In this document: piece after piece, positions 15,373 to 24,257 of the stretch
How the letters are laid out: each line of letters begins with the position of its first letter
How positions within the stretch are numbered: the first letter of the stretch is position 1
Source: an uncultured bacterium
Lineage (GTDB): Bacteria; Cyanobacteriota; Vampirovibrionia; Gastranaerophilales; Gastranaerophilaceae
Direction: 5' to 3'
Assembly: GCA_902765215.1 (NCBI GenBank)
Contig: CACWZA010000020.1
Span: 1-32,282 of the forward strand
DNA length: 32,282 nucleotides
Program-made: the position numbers and the translations under genes
Notes under the pieces: model-generated
The model's input: the letters and a program-made list of their open reading frames with translations, nothing else
Database searches by the model: none
Told to the model about the DNA's origin: nothing

Positions 15373-18300
15373 TTACTCAGGTGTTATTTTTATTTCTTTC
15401 AGTCTTGCAAGAATGTTATCTTTTGTGATTCCTGCTCTGAGCATTTTTTCCGCTTCTATGATATATCGTTCATAAATTGCTCCGCTTTCGTTCTTGCATG
15501 CTGCAACTATTTCCGTTATATCCTGTTCGTTGCTGCCCGGTATGTTCTTTCCGAGTCTTACTTCCGCTTCATCCTCTGACATTACTCTTGTCGCTTTTTT
15601 CTTGGCTGCTTCTTTGGTGTAAGATTTCGTCGTGTAATTATTCGGGTTAGTTCGTTCTCTGTTTTCAATTTCTTCTGTATATTCTCTGAAGATTCTGTCT
15701 TTTTCTTTCGGGTGTTTCTTTGTTTCTTCTGCTTTTTCGTGCAATAATTCCAGATTTTCGGCACGCAGTCGAGGGTCAAATCCTTTAGGTAATTTTGGCG
15801 GATTAGAGCCGTCTTCGATGCCGAGTTCCGTTAATCGCAGATATTCATAATGCGCAGTTAAGTAATTATTATATTCTTCAAATTGCGGTTCTGACATTGT
15901 ATCCTTATCGAGAAGTTTCTTTATAGGGTCAAACAAGTCGTGTAATTCTGTGTTTTTGCCTACAATGTCTTTGTTTGTACGCAAGTCGTACGGAATGTGT
16001 TCGCCCTCTGCAAAGTTGTTCACATTGCCGCCTCTGTATTGCCATTCGTATACAAAACCGTCTTTTGTTCTGAAATTCATTTGAAGTGCTGTATAACCTG
16101 AGCCGCGTACTTTTGTTGTTGCTTTCTTTCTGAAAACATCATCCTTTTCATCTCTTTCATCGTAGTTTGTAACTCTTTCTATAATAGGCAGATTTACCTT
16201 TTTGATTGCTGCGTAAGCTTTCAGGTTAAAGAGTTGTCTTTCGGTAAAGTACGGAATACCGTCCTCACCCATATAATTTGAGATGCTCGTAATTTCTATT
16301 TCATTAGTTCCGTTCGCAACGGAATCGATGTAGTCCATAAGTGATTTATAGACATGGGCAGATTCTTTTTCTATCGCCAAATCAAGTGCTGATTTTTTGT
16401 CACCTGCCTTTATGAGCGCCTGAATTTCAGGGTCATTCTTCAAATCAACTTTTTCACGGACACTTCTTACCCCGACTGCATCACGCACTTCTTTTGTAAC
16501 AAGTTCGCTTAACTTCATTTCACGATCCCCGATTAGGGCATTTTGGATTTTATCATGTAAACTTTGTTCACTCTTGCTTCGGTGGTAGAATTTTGCATTT
16601 TGAGTAAATCCGAGTCTGTGCATAATTCCGACTATACCTTTGTCTTGTGTGTAGTCGTAATTAGGGTCGTCTTTATCGTTAATCTTTTTAGGCCCGCCCT
16701 CTTTTGTCAGTGCAATTTCTCTGATTTGTTTTGAAATGTTCATAATGAGATCTTCATATTCCTCAGAGACCTGCATTATATCGTTGCCCTCTTTGTCGAC
16801 TCCGATTTTTTTCAGGATATCGTTTCCTGTGAGGTTTAATGTAGATTCGTCAAATTGTCCTTTAAGGTTGAACGGATCTTTTGGTTCTGCTTTTTTCGCT
16901 TCTTTTCCGTGAGGTCGTTTTGTCGGGTCTTTTGCCGTTATATCAGGTGTTCCCTGATTAAAGTTTGCCTTTTTACCTATGGCTTTTGGAGTGTGACCAA
17001 ACATAATTCTGGTTGCGAAAGAAATAAGTTCATCAGGGGAATTGAATTTCTGAGTTTTCCCGTCTTTTGAAGTTATTTCAAATTTTCCGTCAACTTCTTT
17101 TATAGTATAGTCTTTTAATTCTTTTGTAAGGTCATTTATGATTTTGTCCTGTACATCTCTTGCAATTGCACCAGATTTCTTCATTTGGATAAATCTTGCT
17201 ATACCTTTAAGGGTTACTATTCCCTGAAGTTGTCCTTTAAATTCTTCGCCAAGGTCAAGACTGTCAATATCGAGTTCCCCTGTCAGTATTCCTTCTGCAA
17301 TATGTTCAAGGGTTGAATATCCCGTAAATCCTGCAACTTCCGTCAGGAGTGCGGAGGTTGTTTTTATTACCTCCTGAATTTTTGTCAAAGCAGGTGTATC
17401 AAGTGCAGTAAAATAGTTTGTCATAAATGTTTGTGCATTTTGGGTTTTATTTTCTGCTTTTGCAAGTGTAGAGAAGGTCTTTTGAATTGCTGTCGGGTTA
17501 CCTTTTGAGAATAAGGTTGCAATTTTAGTCCCTGTTTTATTTGCAACTGCTCCGATAAATGGTGCTGTTGCCCCCATGGCACCTTGTTTTATACAGTCTT
17601 TTAAAATACGGGTTAAATCGTCATCCATAGCTGGATGTTTTTCCATAACGGATACAAATTCTGCCTGTTCTTGAGTAAGCCCGTGTCCTGTTACATTGGC
17701 TGCAATTGTTCCCGGGATTTCTGTTAACAGGTTGTAGGCTACCAAATTCGCCGAGCTGACCTGTGAGCCTGATGCAAGTTTAATTCCTGTCTGTACAGCT
17801 TTATTTGCAGGGTTAAACCCAAGTTTTGTTGCAGTATTTGTTGCAAATCGGAGTGATTTTGCTCCAAGTTTTGCAAACAGTTTTGTCCCTCCGATTACTT
17901 CTGAGCCTGCGAGGAAGGATACAACATCAACAACTGTGTTAAATGGTGTAAGTACTGAGAATTGGCTTTCTGTATCCCCCGTTCTGTTTGAACCAAAAGC
18001 GCGGGTTACTGCTTCATTATATTCATCGCTATCTGTTTTTACCCCTTTCATTGTGAGTTGAGCAAAATTTTGCATTGCTGCAGGGTCAAAACTTGTTCCT
18101 GCTATTTCTTTGAAGAATTCGTCAAAATGCTGTTCAAAGGCATTGTCGTCCATATTCTTCAGTTCAGCTGCCTTTGCGAGCAGTGCTTCAACCTTATCCA
18201 TCTGAGAACGAACGGTTAAATCTTGTCCCGATAGCATCTCTCCGAAGGAAAGAAATCCCTGAACGGCGGCTGTTCCGACAGAACCTGATTTTAACTGTTC

Positions 18301-19521
18301 CCACGCTCCGTCATAATACCCTTTAAGCATTGTATGTGTTGTGCTTAGTATGTTATAGAGCATATTAGCAGAGAATCTTTTTAATTCTGCAGGTTCTAAC
18401 TCTCTTGAATTTCTTGCTTGTGTAAGGTCTTTGGTCGGAATAATATATTCGCTTCCTTCTTCAGACGGTTGAAGTTGGTCGTCGAGTTTTACGGTCGTAA
18501 CCCCGTATGCCGGCGAGGACTCATAATCAGAATTTTTCAGGATACTCAGATATTCTGATCTGTATGGCTGTCCAAATGCGCTGATATATGATTTAGGCAG
18601 TCTTTGAGTATATTCTGTATGTTTTTCAAGGTCTTCCATACTCGGAATACCGTTTTCAAACGGATCCTGAAAATATGTAACTGTACCGTCTATCAGGTAT
18701 TGTCTTATATTTTCGGGGTTAAAATCTGTTCTTCTTTCAATTTTGTATAACTCTTCAAATGAAATTAGTTCTTCGCTTTCATTTTGCTGAGAAGACGGCG
18801 GTTTTACCTTTGTTCTTGTTTCTGTGTGAGTTTGTCCGTCTGTTGTGCTTGTAATTGTTTCAACTATTTGTGTTGCATCAGCAAATGTCCTTAACACTTC
18901 ATTCTTTGCGACTTTTCCACTATTAGCGGTAAGTATTGCTTTTTGCATCATTTTTATCTGTTCGTTATCCAGTGAATCAAGTCTTTCATCAAGGTTGATT
19001 TTCTTACCGTCAAGATTAGGAAATGCTCCAAGAAGCATCATTTTTAAATCATTTTTTATGCCTTCTCTGTATTCTTTTTTTGTAAGCCCCTGTTGTGAAC
19101 GGGCTTTGTCTAAATAATACAACCCTCTTGCTTCAGCACTCATTAATTCTATGACATTATCGTCCATTTTTTCTGTATCGAGTTCTCTTTGAGCGCTTGC
19201 TATATCCGAATTGATTGCCCAGAGGTTTGCCATAGCAATATCCTGTGCCTGCTCAGTTGAAAGCTGTGGTATTTGCGATTCCACACTGAAAGTTGGTATT
19301 ATTGGTTTTTGAGGTTGTTGTTTTGTAAATATTTCAGGGGTGGTATTAGTACTAAACTCAAACTTATCCCCGACTCCCATATTTGAATTATTTGATAAAG
19401 CTTCCCTTAATTTTGCACTCAATTCAGCATCACTAAGCCCTTCACAGACTTTGTATTCCTGTGGTGACAGAATAACTTTTAACTGACTAAGTATTTGTGA
19501 CCTATCAATGCTGTTTGACAC
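15373..19521 (-). CDS. Giant protein with C-terminal RelA/SpoT-type synthetase domain
   Basis: The 1382-residue protein carries an alarmone-synthetase fold. Counting from the upstream ATG at 19563 (subtract 14 for the start used here), its motifs are HRSKSEQSLHDKI with R995 and K997 (the RxK ATP loop), RDAVGVRS with D1028, GSGYTALQ with Y1157, and YEWQYR (E1173-x-Q-x-R), which is the full catalytic set of (p)ppGpp synthetases. No hydrolase, TGS or ACT domain is seen. About 950 residues precede it: an N-terminal region with helices, then a Gly/Ala-rich, weakly hydrophobic middle (about 530-760), then a charged linker. There is no signal peptide. The GTG at 19521 has AGAAGG 9 bases upstream, whereas the ATG at 19563 has none and adds an odd basic stretch. 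The layout resembles delivered toxins; a phage virion protein is an alternative. Confidence 0.75.
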   Translation of the reverse strand: MSNSIDRSQILSQLKVILSPQEYKVCEGLSDAELSAKLREALSNNSNMGVGDKFEFSTNTTPEIFTKQQPQKPIIPTFSVESQIPQLSTEQAQDIAMANLWAINSDIASAQRELDTEKMDDNVIELMSAEARGLYYLDKARSQQGLTKKEYREGIKNDLKMMLLGAFPNLDGKKINLDERLDSLDNEQIKMMQKAILTANSGKVAKNEVLRTFADATQIVETITSTTDGQTHTETRTKVKPPSSQQNESEELISFEELYKIERRTDFNPENIRQYLIDGTVTYFQDPFENGIPSMEDLEKHTEYTQRLPKSYISAFGQPYRSEYLSILKNSDYESSPAYGVTTVKLDDQLQPSEEGSEYIIPTKDLTQARNSRELEPAELKRFSANMLYNILSTTHTMLKGYYDGAWEQLKSGSVGTAAVQGFLSFGEMLSGQDLTVRSQMDKVEALLAKAAELKNMDDNAFEQHFDEFFKEIAGTSFDPAAMQNFAQLTMKGVKTDSDEYNEAVTRAFGSNRTGDTESQFSVLTPFNTVVDVVSFLAGSEVIGGTKLFAKLGAKSLRFATNTATKLGFNPANKAVQTGIKLASGSQVSSANLVAYNLLTEIPGTIAANVTGHGLTQEQAEFVSVMEKHPAMDDDLTRILKDCIKQGAMGATAPFIGAVANKTGTKIATLFSKGNPTAIQKTFSTLAKAENKTQNAQTFMTNYFTALDTPALTKIQEVIKTTSALLTEVAGFTGYSTLEHIAEGILTGELDIDSLDLGEEFKGQLQGIVTLKGIARFIQMKKSGAIARDVQDKIINDLTKELKDYTIKEVDGKFEITSKDGKTQKFNSPDELISFATRIMFGHTPKAIGKKANFNQGTPDITAKDPTKRPHGKEAKKAEPKDPFNLKGQFDESTLNLTGNDILKKIGVDKEGNDIMQVSEEYEDLIMNISKQIREIALTKEGGPKKINDKDDPNYDYTQDKGIVGIMHRLGFTQNAKFYHRSKSEQSLHDKIQNALIGDREMKLSELVTKEVRDAVGVRSVREKVDLKNDPEIQALIKAGDKKSALDLAIEKESAHVYKSLMDYIDSVANGTNEIEITSISNYMGEDGIPYFTERQLFNLKAYAAIKKVNLPIIERVTNYDERDEKDDVFRKKATTKVRGSGYTALQMNFRTKDGFVYEWQYRGGNVNNFAEGEHIPYDLRTNKDIVGKNTELHDLFDPIKKLLDKDTMSEPQFEEYNNYLTAHYEYLRLTELGIEDGSNPPKLPKGFDPRLRAENLELLHEKAEETKKHPKEKDRIFREYTEEIENRERTNPNNYTTKSYTKEAAKKKATRVMSEDEAEVRLGKNIPGSNEQDITEIVAACKNESGAIYERYIIEAEKMLRAGITKDNILARLKEIKITPE

Positions 19522-19643
19522 TTGTTCGAACCTTCTAATCCTAATAATATATCGATACACCATGTTTTACGGTTAATTTTTTTATATTCTTTAGTTGCAG
19601 AAAAATTATTGTTACATAATTTAATAATAACGAAAATAATTGC

Positions 19644-19672
19644 TTGTAAAATACCGTTGTTTGTCGTACAAT
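19644..19672 (+). promoter_or_regulatory. Promoter of the rpsE-secY operon
   Basis: TTGTAA (19644-19649) and TACAAT (19667-19672) are spaced by exactly 17 bases. The predicted leader is about 135 bases. This makes rpsE the first gene of its transcript. Confidence 0.65.
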
Positions 19673-19710
19673 GGGCTTGTCAGAAAAGTTAACAATTAAA
19701 TATACCGTTA

Positions 19711-19736
19711 AACAGGGGCTAACTCTGTTTTTGTTG
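19711..19736 (+). promoter_or_regulatory. Attenuator-like hairpin in the rpsE leader
   Basis: aacaggg (19711-19717) pairs with ctctgtt (19723-19729) with one G-U pair across gctaa, followed by tttgtt. It lies in the leader between the promoter and rpsE. Its form suits a weak terminator or a regulatory stem for ribosomal protein feedback; the role is inferred. Confidence 0.35.
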
Positions 19737-19812
19737 AGGTTTCTCTTTTTGGTATGTTTAATTACAAATATAGGCTAAAAGTATTACACTTTAGAAATTA
19801 GAAAGGTATAAA

Positions 19813-20535
19813 ATGACTGAAGAAGAAAAGAAAGAATTGGAAGTTGCTGAAACACCTGCTGAAGAAGTAAAAGCTGAAGCAGTTGAAGAAGTAACAGAAG
19901 CAGCAGCGGAAGAAACTCCGGCTGAAGAAGCTGCAGAAACAACTGAAGAAGATATTACTGATGAAGTAGTAGCAGAAGAAGTTGAAAGAGAAGACAAGCC
20001 TGCTAAGAAATCAAGAGGCAGAAAGAAAAAAATAGAAACAAGAGAAGAAAAACCACAATCAGAATGGTCTGAACAAGTTGTTCAAATCAGCCGTGTAACA
20101 AAAGTTGTTAAGGGTGGTAAGAAATTAAGCTTCCGTGCAATCGTTGTTGTTGGTAACAAAAAAGGCCAGGTTGGTGTTGGTTGTGCTAAGGCATCTGAAG
20201 TTATTATTGCTATCCAAAAGGCAATTACAGACGGCAGAAAGAACCTTATCACAGTTCCTATATTTAAGACAACTATTCCGCACCCTATTACAGGCAGAAG
20301 CGGTGCAGGTAAGGTAATGTTAAGACCTGCTTCTCAGGGTACAGGTATTATCGCAGGTGGTGCAGTTCGTCCTGTATTAGAACTTGCCGGTATCGAAAAC
20401 ATCTTGTCTAAGTCACAAGGTTCTAAATCACCTCTTAATGCGGCAAATGCTACATTGAATGCTCTTAAATCATTAAGAAACTTCAGTGACGTTGCTAAAA
20501 AGCGTGGTTTAACAATGGCTGAATTATTAAACTAA
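19813..20535 (+). CDS. rpsE: 30S ribosomal protein S5 with long acidic N-terminal extension
   Basis: S5 belongs to the small subunit and affects decoding accuracy. The conserved core starts near residue 78 ([25 protein letters not shown]), continues through [17 protein letters not shown] and [28 protein letters not shown], and ends TMAELLN. At 240 residues it is about 75 longer than most bacterial S5. The extra N-terminus is Glu/Ala-rich (residues 1 to about 60) followed by a basic patch ([14 protein letters not shown]). The extension starts at a well-placed ATG after GAAAGG and keeps frame with the core, so it seems genuine. The gene opens the rpsE-rpmD-rplO-secY unit. Confidence 0.96.
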   Translation: MTEEEKKELEVAETPAEEVKAEAVEEVTEAAAEETPAEEAAETTEEDITDEVVAEEVEREDKPAKKSRGRKKKIETREEKPQSEWSEQVVQISRVTKVVKGGKKLSFRAIVVVGNKKGQVGVGCAKASEVIIAIQKAITDGRKNLITVPIFKTTIPHPITGRSGAGKVMLRPASQGTGIIAGGAVRPVLELAGIENILSKSQGSKSPLNAANATLNALKSLRNFSDVAKKRGLTMAELLN

Positions 20536-20584
20536 TCGGCTATTTTGGTATTAGATAAAAAATGAAATAATAGAGGAAATAAAA

Positions 20585-20770
20585 ATGGCAAAGAATAAAC
20601 AAATAAAAATTAAACTTGTCAAAAGCATAATCGGTGCATCTCCTGCTCAAAGAAAAGTAGTTGCTGCATTAGGCTTAAAGAAAAAAGATCAAGTTGTAGA
20701 ACATTATGACAGCGACACTATTATGGGTATGGTTAATAAAGTAAACCACTTAGTAGCAGTTGTTGACTAA
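20585..20770 (+). CDS. rpmD: 50S ribosomal protein L30
   Basis: The 61-residue L30 of the large subunit matches the family in length and sequence (KIKLVKSIIGASPAQRKVVAALGLKKKDQVVEH, MGMVNKVNHLV). It lies between rpsE and rplO, the standard position. AGAGGA precedes the start. Photosynthetic cyanobacteria generally lack L30 as far as I recall, so its presence fits a deep-branching relative rather than a true cyanobacterium. Confidence 0.96.
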   Translation: MAKNKQIKIKLVKSIIGASPAQRKVVAALGLKKKDQVVEHYDSDTIMGMVNKVNHLVAVVD

Positions 20771-20821
20771 TTTAAGGCATTTGTGCAATACAGCACTGAG
20801 GCATTAAGTAAGACAGTAGTT

Positions 20822-20836
20822 TGGGCGATTTGCCCA
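20822..20836 (+). promoter_or_regulatory. Hairpin upstream of rplO
   Basis: tgggc (20822-20826) and gccca (20832-20836) form a 5-bp stem across gattt, 23 bases before the rplO ATG and just upstream of its AAGAAGG site. Similar short stems precede nusG, rplK and rplA in this window. Confidence 0.4.
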
Positions 20837-20859
20837 GCAAATTAAGAAGGAATATTAAA

Positions 20860-21315
20860 ATGGCAAAAGAAACTATAAAATTAACAGATTTGAAACCTGC
20901 TGAAGGTTCAACTTCTACAGGCAAAAGAGTAGGTCGTGGTCGTGCTTCAGGTATGGGTAAGACTTCTACTCGCGGTCATAACGGTGAAGGTCAACGTTCA
21001 GGCCGTTCTTCTAAGAGAGGTTTTGAAGGCGGACAGATGCCTAGTTACAGACAATTACCTAAGTTGAAAGGTTTCCAGATTATCAACAAACGTAATTGGG
21101 CTGAAATCAATGTTGGCAGACTTGATGCTTTAAAACTTAAAGAAATTTCTTTAGAATCATTAAAAGAAATCAAAAAAGTACACCCATCTAGCGATGGATT
21201 AAGAGTTTTAGGTAACGGAGAAATAAAATCAGCACTTACTGTTAAGGCTGTATATGTATCTCCGTCTGCAAAAGAAAAAATTGAAGCAGCCGGCGGAAAG
21301 GTTGAATTAGTATAG
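20860..21315 (+). CDS. rplO: 50S ribosomal protein L15
   Basis: L15 assembles late into the large subunit. The 151 residues carry the Gly/Arg-rich start (LKPAEGSTSTGKRVGRGRAS, GHNGEGQRSG), the conserved FEGGQMPSYRQLPKLKGF and the C-terminal SAKEKIEAAGGKVELV. The ATG at 20860 is chosen because AAGAAGG lies 9 bases before it. An in-frame TTG at 20821 would start inside the upstream hairpin and add 13 non-conserved residues. Confidence 0.97.
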   Translation: MAKETIKLTDLKPAEGSTSTGKRVGRGRASGMGKTSTRGHNGEGQRSGRSSKRGFEGGQMPSYRQLPKLKGFQIINKRNWAEINVGRLDALKLKEISLESLKEIKKVHPSSDGLRVLGNGEIKSALTVKAVYVSPSAKEKIEAAGGKVELV

Positions 21316-21335
21316 GTTCAAAGAGGTAGTATATT

Positions 21336-22682
21336 ATGGCTTTAAACAATATTAAACCGCCAAGTACGGCTGAAATCGCTGCGATGTGGAACGCATCAGG
21401 GTTGAAGCAGAAAATTATTTTTACGCTTTTGATGATTGTTGCGTTCAGATTTGGTGCACAGATTCCTATTTACGGAATAAACAATTCTGTTTTCCAAAAC
21501 ATTGCGGCAGGAAATAATATCATTGGATTCCTGGATTTGTTCTCAGGTGGTGCATTAGGTAAGGTATCTATGTTTGCATTGGGTATCGGGCCATACATTA
21601 CCGCACAAATCATAGTTCAATTGGTATCTGTTGTTATCCCTTCTCTTGAAAAATTACAAAAAGAAGAAGGGGAGGCAGGCAGAAGAAAACTTGCGCAATA
21701 CACAAGAATCTTTACGGTTGTATTGGCTATGTTTCAGGCAGTTATATTTATGATATTTATGTCACACCTGAGCGGGGCACTCCTTCCTGGGGTTAGTCCG
21801 GTTATGTTTTATGTCAGTTCTATAACTGCATTAACTGCAGGGTCTGTCCTTGTAATGTGGATTTCAGAGCTTATTACGGAACACGGTATCGGTAACGGTG
21901 GTTCATTAATCATCTTTGTCGGTATTATCTCAGGTATTCCGTTGTATTCACAAAGAACAGCAGAGCTTGTAACACAGGATCCTTCGTTGCAATTCGGGTT
22001 GTTTGCATTACTTGCAATCTTCTTTGCAACAATGGTTATGATTGTTATTATGCAGGAAGCAATGAGAAAGGTTATAATTGTTAACCCTAAAAGACAGGTT
22101 GGTAATAAAGTTTACGGTGGTGTTAATACATTCATTCCGTTTAAGCTCAATCCGGGCGGTGTTATGCCGATTATCTTTGCGATTGCAATTCTGTTGTTCC
22201 CATCAACTATTCTCAGTGTGTTGGGACAGGCACCTTTACATAACCAGGTGTTGAGTTCAATTGTTCTTACTTTGAACAAAATCTTCAGCCCATCAGGTGC
22301 TTGGTATTACGTTATATACTTTACAATGATTGTGTTACTGACATTTTTCTATGCATCAATTATGCCGAATATGCAGCCGAAAGAGATTGCTAATAATCTT
22401 AAAAAATACGGCTCATCAATTCCGGGGATAAAACCCGGTAAACCGACAGCAGATGCATTGGATAAGATTTTATCAAGAGTTACATTTATCGGTGCTATGG
22501 CACTCGGTATAATCGCGCTCGTACCTTCGTTCACAAGTTATGTTACACACATCACGACAGTTCAGGGTATCGGTGCTACATCTCTAATCATCATGGTTGG
22601 GGTTGCGCTTGATTTAATCAATCAGGTCAGAACTCACTTATTGGCAAAGAATTATGAATCATTCTTAAAAGATAAAGAGTAG
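21336..22682 (+). CDS. secY: Preprotein translocase subunit SecY
   Basis: This is the channel-forming subunit of the SecYEG translocon in the inner membrane, 448 residues with ten hydrophobic segments. Recognisable regions are the plug-proximal segment after TM1 (FRFGAQIPIYGIN), LGIGPYITAQIIVQL, RKLAQYTRIFTVVLA, GIGNGGSLIIFVGI and the cytoplasmic loop MPNMQPKEIANNLKKYGSSIPGIKPGKPT. It is last in the rpsE operon and is followed by a strong terminator, not by adk or map as in many bacteria. Its partner secE is at 31413-31610. Confidence 0.98.
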   Translation: MALNNIKPPSTAEIAAMWNASGLKQKIIFTLLMIVAFRFGAQIPIYGINNSVFQNIAAGNNIIGFLDLFSGGALGKVSMFALGIGPYITAQIIVQLVSVVIPSLEKLQKEEGEAGRRKLAQYTRIFTVVLAMFQAVIFMIFMSHLSGALLPGVSPVMFYVSSITALTAGSVLVMWISELITEHGIGNGGSLIIFVGIISGIPLYSQRTAELVTQDPSLQFGLFALLAIFFATMVMIVIMQEAMRKVIIVNPKRQVGNKVYGGVNTFIPFKLNPGGVMPIIFAIAILLFPSTILSVLGQAPLHNQVLSSIVLTLNKIFSPSGAWYYVIYFTMIVLLTFFYASIMPNMQPKEIANNLKKYGSSIPGIKPGKPTADALDKILSRVTFIGAMALGIIALVPSFTSYVTHITTVQGIGATSLIIMVGVALDLINQVRTHLLAKNYESFLKDKE

Positions 22683-22694
22683 CGACAAATAAAT

Positions 22695-22730
22695 AAAAAC
22701 AGCCGTCCTTTTTGAGGACGGCTGTTTTTT
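22695..22730. terminator. Bidirectional terminator after secY
   Basis: acagccgtcct (22699-22709) pairs with aggacggctgt (22715-22725) around ttttg, flanked by AAAA and TTTTTT. It serves secY and the converging minus-strand gene. Confidence 0.92.
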
Positions 22731-22743
22731 ATTGGTTTATTTC

Positions 22744-23139
22744 TTATTTGAAGAAAGAAGAAACTTTGTTGCTTATGTTGTTTATGCTTTCTTTTGCTGC
22801 TGCGATTTGGTTAGAACGTCTTGCTTTAGCAATATCTTTTGCTCTGTCTACAATTTGGTTATAGTTTGTAGTCTTTTTAAGATTTTTAACAGTTTGTTCT
22901 GCTGTAAGGGTTCTGCATCCTTCCCAAACTGCCCCTGCGAAAACAGGCATCCCGATAAGACCGTGAGTCATACCGATAAAGCCCATCAAAGGAGTTGCTA
23001 CTCTGCCGAATTTAACTGCTTGTTTTGCAGCTTTCATTTGTTTTGTTACACAAATTTTATTAGGATCAAGTTTAACATTGAGTCCTTCTACTTCTTTAAA
23101 AACATGTCCGTTTGAATTTCCTATATGTATTCCTAACAT
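22744..23139 (-). CDS. Unknown 131-residue protein with a hydrophobic middle
   Basis: No family is recognised. The first part (LGIHIGNSNGHVFKEVEGLNVKLDPNKICV) is polar. The middle (FIGMTHGLIGMPVFAGAV, roughly residues 53-72) is hydrophobic enough for a single membrane or hairpin segment. The C-terminus is basic and helical (IVDRAKDIAKARRSNQIAAAKESI...VSSFFK). The ATG at 23139 is preferred over the upstream one at 23199 because AAAGGA lies just before it. It converges on secY and is followed in the same direction by no other gene. Confidence 0.65.
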   Translation of the reverse strand: MLGIHIGNSNGHVFKEVEGLNVKLDPNKICVTKQMKAAKQAVKFGRVATPLMGFIGMTHGLIGMPVFAGAVWEGCRTLTAEQTVKNLKKTTNYNQIVDRAKDIAKARRSNQIAAAKESINNISNKVSSFFK

Positions 23140-23282
23140 GATATGGGGTCCTTTCTTTTGTTGGTTGTATATTCTTATGTTTGCATGAACGGGTATCAAA
23201 AATTATTTTGCTAAGTCAAAAATTTATTTATTACAATTCTTAACAAATATATGATTGGTTAAACAGCTAAAAATATTAAAAT

Positions 23283-24071
23283 CTAGGCAACTGCTTTTTG
23301 CGGTTGTTCGATGTTTGCGCTGTTGTTTACATAACCGACAAGGGCATTGTATACCCTAGGGTTAATATGTCCTTTTTCTACATCTTCTTTTATTATGGAA
23401 AGTGCCTGTTCAGGGCTCATGGAATCTTTGTATGAGCGTTTTTCTGTCAGGGCGGAATATTTATCTGCAAGAGAAACTACTTCTGTATTAATATCAAACC
23501 CGTTCAGAGTATTTTTGATTTCAGGATAACCGTTTCCTTGTCTGTTTTGGTGGTGATATTTTACTATATTCAGAACCTCAGGCTCAATATTTTGTGTGGA
23601 TAAAAGGGCATCACTTAATTTTGAGTGCAGATGCATGATTTCTGTTTCTTCAGGGGTTAATTTTCCTCGTTTGTTCAGTATTTTTTCAGGAATTAACACT
23701 TTTCCGATATCGTGTAACATCGCTCCCTTTTGAATATAGCCGATATTTGCTTCGGCTTTGAGGTCTGCAGGCAGATAATTGTAGATTCCTGCTGCTTTAT
23801 TTTTTGTATCAATTGAATGGTTATAGGTTGTTTTCTTAAAGTTTTCAACATTTATTACAGGGTTAATGTTGTGTTGCTTGAGCATTGAGATTATTGCAGG
23901 GTTTGAGTTTATCATATCTGCAATGACCTGTTTATCAAGCAGTTTGTCCAGTTCTCTGTTAACCGTAAAATTATCAGAGGACGGGCGAGTTGGTCTGTAT
24001 GCGTTTACCGTTGGGGTATAACCGGCATAGATCTGACCTATGGGTAAATTATTATACACACTAAAATTCAT
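23283..24071 (-). CDS. HD-domain phosphohydrolase (HD-GYP-like) with disordered N-terminal tail
   Basis: The 262-residue protein has metal-binding HD motifs: HSID (about 87), HDIGK (H120/D121) and HLHSKLS, then HHQNRQGNGYP (173-183) and SLADKYSALTEKRSYKD. This is the layout of HD-GYP domains that hydrolyse cyclic di-GMP, but the usual HHE of the signature is HHQ here, so the metal site may differ. Residues 1 to about 35 are Asn/Pro/Tyr-rich (VYNNLPIGQIYAGYTPTVNAY) and look disordered. There is no Shine-Dalgarno; TATAGG and TTATGT lie within 16 bases of the ATG. No partner synthase is in the window. Confidence 0.82.
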   Translation of the reverse strand: MNFSVYNNLPIGQIYAGYTPTVNAYRPTRPSSDNFTVNRELDKLLDKQVIADMINSNPAIISMLKQHNINPVINVENFKKTTYNHSIDTKNKAAGIYNYLPADLKAEANIGYIQKGAMLHDIGKVLIPEKILNKRGKLTPEETEIMHLHSKLSDALLSTQNIEPEVLNIVKYHHQNRQGNGYPEIKNTLNGFDINTEVVSLADKYSALTEKRSYKDSMSPEQALSIIKEDVEKGHINPRVYNALVGYVNNSANIEQPQKAVA

Positions 24072-24220
24072 ACACTACATAACCTATATACTTCTATAAA
24101 GTTATTTATTTAAGGAGAATTTACAAAAAGTCTATTTCGTATTTTCTTTTGTTACAAAAGTTTGTAAATAATTGTAAATATATTTCAAAAACAACTAAAG
24201 ATTTAAGCCATGAGTGTCGT

Positions 24221-24240
24221 CATAGGAATTACATAGGAAT
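24221..24240 (+). repeat. Two tandem 9-base repeats in the leader of the 24258 gene
   Basis: cataggaat occurs at 24221-24229 and 24232-24240, an 11-base period close to one helical turn. It lies 18 bases before the start codon and could be a paired protein-binding site. Between 24072 and 24220 I see only AT-rich sequence with a small dyad (ttacaaa/tttgtaa, 24152-24167) that may belong to divergent promoters. Confidence 0.35.
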
Positions 24241-24257
24241 CGAACAAGGAGTCAATA

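Noticed and set aside
19522-19563. N-terminal extension of the giant protein to the ATG at 19563
   Set aside because: That ATG has no ribosome binding site, and the extra 14 residues are an unusual basic stretch. The GTG at 19521 has AGAAGG at 9 bases. This remains a preference, not proof.
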